Assembly: GCA_902495025.1 (NCBI GenBank)
Contig: CABUWB010000010.1
Coordinates: forward strand, 1 to 17,261
DNA length: 17,261 bases
Reading direction: 5' to 3'
Origin: an uncultured Eubacteriales bacterium
Lineage (GTDB): Bacteria > Bacillota > Clostridia > Lachnospirales > CAG-274
A program made the translations under genes and the position numbers. Shown here piece after piece: positions 13,631 to 17,261 of this stretch (its first letter is position 1; every line of letters begins with the position of its first letter). The notes under the pieces are model-generated. The model did no database searches. It had not been told where the DNA came from and was given only the letters and a program-made list of their open reading frames with translations.

Positions 13631-13927
13631 TCACCACCCACGAGAACTGCCAATAGCACCCAAAATTCCGCCAATAATCGCAATAACAACAACAATTACA
13701 ACTGCCGGTACATTTTCAACATCTATGTCAAGCAGGGTAAAAAACAGTGCTGCACCCACAAAGCTAGCAATAGTACAAATAATTGCACCAAAGGTTGACA
13801 TTCCACCGCCAGAGCCACGAGATGAGCTTCCATATCGTCTTTCATCACAATCACAATATGGTCCTGTGCAATCGCTGTAATGGTATCCGTTATTGTCAAA
13901 TCCGTTGTTATGTCCATGCTCTCCCAT
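13631..13927 (-). CDS. Small Cys/His/Gly-rich membrane protein
   Basis: 98 aa from the ATG at 13927 (AAGGTGG 5 nt upstream; a GTG at 13936 overlaps the RBS). The N-terminal 40 residues are hydrophilic and rich in Gly, His, Asn and Tyr (GEHGHNNGFDNNGYHYSDC) and contain a CTGPYCDCDE cluster that could hold a metal. A Gly/Ser linker follows, then two hydrophobic helices (FGAIICTIASFVGAALFFTLL and VPAVVIVVVIAIIGGILGAIG) separated by a short acidic turn, ending SSRGW. It is therefore probably a helical hairpin with both ends on one side. It is first in the operon with the helicase-HNH gene. I know no named family. It might anchor or sense for the system, be a membrane-permeabilising effector, or be unrelated and merely co-transcribed. 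Confidence 0.75.
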   Translation of the reverse strand: MGEHGHNNGFDNNGYHYSDCTGPYCDCDERRYGSSSRGSGGGMSTFGAIICTIASFVGAALFFTLLDIDVENVPAVVIVVVIAIIGGILGAIGSSRGW

Positions 13928-13988
13928 AATATCCACCTTTCTGCCTATTTAAAGGACTTTAAAGCTACTTTGTTTTTCTGGTAATTAA

Positions 13989-14022
13989 AATATAACACCT
14001 TTTATGTCCAATAAAGCGGACT
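13989..14022 (-). promoter_or_regulatory. Promoter of the membrane-protein/helicase-HNH operon with shared element, copy 2
   Basis: On the minus strand, AGTCCGCTTTATTGGACA (14005-14022) contains the perfect dyad GTCC-N8-GGAC. It lies 10 bp before the -10 TATATT (13989-13994). Spacing and sequence are almost the same as upstream of the exonuclease gene, including the AGGTGNTATAT stretch after it. It lies 62 bp upstream of the start codon at 13927. Confidence 0.5.
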
Positions 14023-14058
14023 CTCTTTAAAAATATCAATCTTATAACCAAAACAATA

Positions 14059-14098
14059 GCAATGCCCTGCCCATATTTTATTACAGGCAGGGCATTGC
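14059..14098. terminator. Strong hairpin terminator between dockerin locus and helicase-HNH operon
   Basis: A perfect 13-bp stem GCAATGCCCTGCC (14059-14071) and GGCAGGGCATTGC (14086-14098) with a 14-nt loop. It is followed on the minus strand by a modest T-rich stretch (TATTGTTTTGG). It sits about 175 bp beyond the dockerin gene stop and isolates the next operon promoter from read-through. Confidence 0.75.
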
Positions 14099-14173
14099 AT
14101 TATTGGTTCGCTGTCGGTGGACAAAATATCTGCAACCACAACTTGAAATCTTTTTTAATATGCTCTACGTATT

Positions 14174-14262
14174 TTATACAATCTGCATAATTTCAATTAC
14201 ATCAAGCAAATCCACATTATCATCTGAATTATACTTTGCAGTCGCAATAAGTAGAATTTTGC
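14174..14262 (-). pseudogene. Fragment of a second dockerin-like EF-hand segment
   Basis: A minus-strand frame reads AKYNSDDNVDLLDVIEIMQIV, then TAA (14174-14176). It has the Ca-loop pattern D/N-x-D-x-N-V-D plus the following helix of a dockerin repeat. It lies just downstream of the dockerin gene stop but in another frame, preceded by its own stop TGA. It is probably the remnant of an older or longer dockerin end. It has no start codon or RBS of its own. Confidence 0.55.
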
Positions 14263-14274
14263 TTAAAATTCATC

Positions 14275-16494
14275 TTAAGCAGCTATTTTAGCAGCTCCTA
14301 AAATAGCAATTGCATCCTGTATATCGACAATACCATCTCCGTTATAATCAGCTTCAGTTGTGTTATATTCGTTTGTAAAATTATTTTCCACGATAATGCC
14401 AGACAAATATTTGAGAACCACTGCCGCATCTGTATTATCGACGATATTATCACCGTTTAAATCACCTTTAATATAATAGTTAAAATAGGTTGTACCTGCA
14501 CAGTAAACTATACCGCTAATTCTTTTAAAATTAGGTACAGAATCCTTGCCGATAGCCTGATAGAAAATAACATCTTCTGTTTTCTTGTCATTTAAAAGAT
14601 AGCAAACCTCACCGCTTGCAAATTGTTTTTCGGTTTTTTCTGCAACATCACCCGTACCATCACCTATTCCGTCTGTTGCTGAGCCGTTTTGATAATAACA
14701 GGAAGTTATTTCGCCATAGTTGCTACCACAAATACTACCGCAAATACTACCGTTTGAAGAAATTATAACGCTTGCTGTATTATAGCATTTATTTATACTG
14801 CCTGTATTTTCACCACAGATGCCGCCTACATTAAAGTCATCTGCATTGACCTGACCGACTTTATTATAGCAATAGCTGATATTGCCGTCATTAACACCGC
14901 AGATGCCACCTACACAAGCATTTCCACTTAAAGCTGCCGTACTGCGGCACTTTGTAATTGAGCCGCTGTTTATACCGCAAATTGCACCAACATAGTCACT
15001 GCCGCAGAAATATGAGTTTTCCACATTAATATTTTTAATTACACAGTCTGCAGCTGTTGCACCAAACAAGCCCACATAGCTTATAGCAGAATTATTTGCA
15101 TACAAGCCGCTTATTGTATAGCCCTGTCCATCAAAGCTGCCTACATAAGGCTTTGCCTGTGTGCCAATAGGTGTCCATTGGTCAGCTGATGTGCTTTCTG
15201 CAGTAATTGTTCCGTCATTAATAGTGATATTTGCTGTTAATATGGCATTTAAAGCTGTTTCGCCGTTGTTTACTCTGTTTGCAAAAGCAAACAATTCATC
15301 AGCATTGCTTATTTCCACGGTTTCTTGTGTTTTCTCACCAAATGCAACTCTAAAACCACCTATATTAATTGATGTATCTTTATTCGGTATAACGTAGTAG
15401 TATGTGCCTGCCGCTGGGATATTAATAATCTGTGGTATATAAGATTTATTAGGCGATATGGGAATAAGGTCAATTATAACGCCTTCACTGTCTAAAAGAT
15501 AAGCGTCGCCACCTGCATAGCCTGACGAACCTGCATCGGCATAAAGAGTAACTGTACTGCTGTCTGCCGCCTCAATCTTTAAAGCTTTTTCAAGATTGGT
15601 ACCAACCGAGGTGCCAACTGCCTGATTTTGGGGAACATTGGCATTTCCCTTGCCAATTTGAAATCTTACCGAAACGACCTGACCATCTGAAAAAGTATTA
15701 TTCCAACCTTCTGTGAAAGTTAAGTCAGAGGCTGTAGAGCCTAAAACTATGCTTAGACCACCGCCTAAATAGGTGCCGTTAGAGAGACCTCCAGGATAAT
15801 CCACATAGAGGTCAGCCGAGTCAATATAAATTTCTTTGTTATTTTCTGTTTCAGTTGTAACAGCCGTAGTCGTTTCTGTGGTAGTTTCAGTTGTAACAAC
15901 CGTGGTAGTTTCTGTTGTTGTGGTTTCGGCCACATTACCAACAACAATTCTTAAAATTTTTGCGCCACGCGTGGAATCCTCAAGGGTCATAACTCTGTAT
16001 ATACCTGCCTCGGTAACATTAGCTGTGATGGTAACTGCACCTGCTTCTGTACCTGTTACGGTATCCTGTGTAATAATAGTACCGTCTGCCTTTGCAATAC
16101 CGATAACAGATGTGTTGCTTCTACCTGTACTGCACATTGTAGCCTCAATAGTTGTAGGACCGTCAACAGTTACTGTAACAGCACTGCCGTTAGCCTTATA
16201 AACCTGAACAGAGCCAACGCCGCTTATCTGCGTCATAGCATCATCAGCCCAGGTTACTCTCTTTTCAACAATACCATCAACACCAAATGGCGCTGTAAGC
16301 TCTGCTGCTGTAAGAAGTTCCTTATCAGCAGCTGCTGTAAGTGTTGTTGGGTCAAATGTGCCGCTTGCGGCAAGCGCAACAATTGATGCATCAACGGTGT
16401 TATCAGCCGCAATAACAGGGCTTACATATACGTTTGTAAATAACATACTTGCCGCAATCAATGCGCATACAAAATTTTTTTTATTTTTTTTCAA
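14275..16494 (-). CDS. Secreted GLUG-repeat surface protein with type I dockerin
   Basis: About 739 aa. A signal peptide (KKNKKNF, hydrophobic CALIAASMLF, cleavage near PVIAA) is followed by a beta-rich domain (about 35-188), a Thr/Glu linker (about 190-218) and a second beta domain with YADAG and INIPAAGTYYYVIP (about 220-390). Next are GLUG repeats (about 470-605: VGLFG, then three VGxICGxNxGxIxxC units with regularly spaced cysteines). The C-terminal dockerin has two Ca loops (DLNGDNIVD and DYNGDGIVD). Dockerins plug into cohesins, so the protein probably joins a cellulosome or is displayed on the surface. No catalytic domain is recognised; adhesion or carbohydrate binding is likely. I chose TTG at 16494 because AAGGGGGGGG lies 5 nt upstream and promoter -10 boxes overlap the in-frame ATG at 16539. 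Confidence 0.8.
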   Translation of the reverse strand: MKKNKKNFVCALIAASMLFTNVYVSPVIAADNTVDASIVALAASGTFDPTTLTAAADKELLTAAELTAPFGVDGIVEKRVTWADDAMTQISGVGSVQVYKANGSAVTVTVDGPTTIEATMCSTGRSNTSVIGIAKADGTIITQDTVTGTEAGAVTITANVTEAGIYRVMTLEDSTRGAKILRIVVGNVAETTTTETTTVVTTETTTETTTAVTTETENNKEIYIDSADLYVDYPGGLSNGTYLGGGLSIVLGSTASDLTFTEGWNNTFSDGQVVSVRFQIGKGNANVPQNQAVGTSVGTNLEKALKIEAADSSTVTLYADAGSSGYAGGDAYLLDSEGVIIDLIPISPNKSYIPQIINIPAAGTYYYVIPNKDTSINIGGFRVAFGEKTQETVEISNADELFAFANRVNNGETALNAILTANITINDGTITAESTSADQWTPIGTQAKPYVGSFDGQGYTISGLYANNSAISYVGLFGATAADCVIKNINVENSYFCGSDYVGAICGINSGSITKCRSTAALSGNACVGGICGVNDGNISYCYNKVGQVNADDFNVGGICGENTGSINKCYNTASVIISSNGSICGSICGSNYGEITSCYYQNGSATDGIGDGTGDVAEKTEKQFASGEVCYLLNDKKTEDVIFYQAIGKDSVPNFKRISGIVYCAGTTYFNYYIKGDLNGDNIVDNTDAAVVLKYLSGIIVENNFTNEYNTTEADYNGDGIVDIQDAIAILGAAKIAA

Positions 16495-16499
16495 CTTAA

Positions 16500-16509
16500 C
16501 CCCCCCCTT
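16500..16509 (-). promoter_or_regulatory. RBS made of an eight-G homopolymer
   Basis: On the minus strand AAGGGGGGGG (16500-16509) precedes the TTG start at 16494. Eight G in a row is far outside the base composition of this AT-rich gap. Slippage in the tract would change the RBS-to-start distance. Confidence 0.6.
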
Positions 16510-16525
16510 GTATCTATATGAATTT

Positions 16526-16543
16526 ATTATAACACACATTATA
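16526..16543 (-). promoter_or_regulatory. Twin -10 boxes upstream of the dockerin gene
   Basis: Two perfect TATAAT hexamers on the minus strand (16538-16543 and 16526-16531) are separated by 6 bp. Neither has a consensus -35. Either would start transcription downstream of the in-frame ATG at 16539, which supports the TTG start at 16494. The rest of the gap up to 16692 is AT-rich with no other feature seen. Confidence 0.45.
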
Positions 16544-16692
16544 GTAATATAAAATATCTTTTGCGAATTTTTATCATTTTTTCAATTTTATTACTGCTGT
16601 ATTATGTATAATATCATCCACCAAGGCTGATATCTATTACACTTCTTCCTTCATTTCATTACATTTTTATTATTTGTAAACAATATATCATC

Positions 16693-16741
16693 TGAAAAAA
16701 ACAGCTATGGCATTACACTTAAATGCAACGCCATAGCTGTT
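16693..16741 (-). terminator. Rho-independent terminator of the DUF5688-like gene
   Basis: A perfect 12-bp stem AACAGCTATGGC (16700-16711) and GCCATAGCTGTT (16730-16741) with an 18-nt loop. On the minus strand it runs straight into TTTTTTT (tract ending near 16694). It lies 8 bp after the stop codon at 16749. Confidence 0.85.
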
Positions 16742-16748
16742 TTAATTA

Positions 16749-17261
16749 TTACACCATTCTTACCTCGCAGTCATACAGATACACATTATTGCTCAGCTGT
16801 TCCTCCTCTGAAACTGCCATAACATTTACCTCTTTTACCATATTTCTGACCACTTCAGGCTCGGCAAAGCTTTTAGGGACAATGAGCAGCTCATTAATTG
16901 ATGACGGAATAATGTATAGGTCATCATTAAGTCTTGTTTTGAGCTGGTCAAGTATATCGGTATACACGATATATGCTGCGCCCTCAAATGCCCGTTCATT
17001 ACTTAGTACATACACAGGCAAAGGAAAGCTCTCGTACTCGCAAAAGCATTCTTCCCTGCAAAGTCTTTTTATCATATCTGCAAGACTTTCGATTTTAGGT
17101 GGCAGAATACGTCTTGTGTTTTTCTTGGCAAGCTCAAAAAGCTTATCGGTGTTAAAGCCAAACTTATCCGCCATTTCATTTGTTATAAGTCCGCCTGCGG
17201 TGCCGTTATCATCTGCGGAAATAAGCCAGCGGAACACAAAAGCCATATCAAGGTACTTGAC
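16749..17261 (-). CDS. DUF5688-like protein, 5' end outside the window
   Basis: 170 codons are visible. The frame continues through the in-frame ATG at 17246 to the right edge (VKYLDMAFVFRW), so this is the C-terminal part of a longer protein. Features recalling DUF5688 proteins of Lachnospiraceae and Ruminococcaceae are ITNEMADKFG, a LPVYVLSNERAFEGAAYIVY strand-rich block and DLYIIPSSINELLIVP. Such proteins are common in these families, often in several copies, and have no established function. There is no signal peptide or membrane segment in the visible part. It is terminated by the hairpin at 16693-16741. The family assignment is from memory of the pattern. Confidence 0.8.
   Translation of the reverse strand, partial: VKYLDMAFVFRWLISADDNGTAGGLITNEMADKFGFNTDKLFELAKKNTRRILPPKIESLADMIKRLCREECFCEYESFPLPVYVLSNERAFEGAAYIVYTDILDQLKTRLNDDLYIIPSSINELLIVPKSFAEPEVVRNMVKEVNVMAVSEEEQLSNNVYLYDCEVRMV

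Noticed and set aside
14099..14173. Further coding sequence between the dockerin fragment and the terminator
   Set aside because: Frames are short and stop-rich, with no RBS and no recognisable motif.
15836..16201. Plus-strand frame rich in Val/Ser/Thr
   Set aside because: It is created by the repetitive Thr/Glu linker codons of the dockerin protein read in antisense.

Overview
The window looks like a chromosomal segment of a low-GC, Gram-positive anaerobe, probably a Ruminococcus-like Clostridia member. Support comes from a secreted protein with a C-terminal type I dockerin, a DUF5688-type protein, strong GGAGG-like ribosome binding sites and many AT-rich intergenic gaps. This is inference from gene content; no rRNA or other taxonomic marker is present. 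Every gene I can support lies on the minus strand, so transcription runs from high to low coordinates. Most of the window reads as a defence-type or DNA-processing accessory island.

From right to left (transcription order): a DUF5688-like gene entering from the right edge (16749-17261) and closed by a strong hairpin terminator; a secreted GLUG-repeat/dockerin surface protein (14275-16494, probable TTG start behind an eight-G ribosome binding site), followed by a fragment of a second dockerin and a 13-bp terminator stem; a three-gene operon (10774-13927) of a small Cys/His/Gly-rich two-helix membrane protein, an SF2 helicase ending in an HNH nuclease, and an unrecognised 177-aa protein joined through a TAATG stop/start; a DEDDh 3'-5' exonuclease (9938-10612); an 84-bp cloverleaf-like foldback element; a stand-alone HIRAN protein (9330-9695); an operon of a COG4997/MazG-like NTP pyrophosphohydrolase and a Vsr/DUF559-like nuclease fused to an SF2 helicase (6569-9162); an operon of a Upf1-like SF1 helicase with a degenerate phospholipase-D-like tail and a HelD-like SF1 helicase (982-6322); and finally a graveyard of mobile-element remnants (1-906).

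Four multi-domain helicase genes, three of them fused to nuclease or nuclease-like domains, together with a HIRAN protein, an exonuclease and a nucleotide pyrophosphohydrolase, are packed into about 13 kb on one strand. The promoters of the exonuclease gene and of the membrane protein/helicase-HNH operon share an almost identical element (GTCC-N8-GGAC-like, just upstream of the -10), which suggests a common regulator not encoded in the window. I see no CRISPR array, complete transposase, integrase, tRNA or rRNA.

The strongest candidates for undescribed systems are (1) the HelD-like plus Upf1/PLD helicase pair, possibly a relative of the Mokosh family, and (2) the membrane protein, helicase-HNH and 177-aa operon that appears co-regulated with the exonuclease. 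Antiphage function is inference throughout. Residue positions were counted by hand from the translations.
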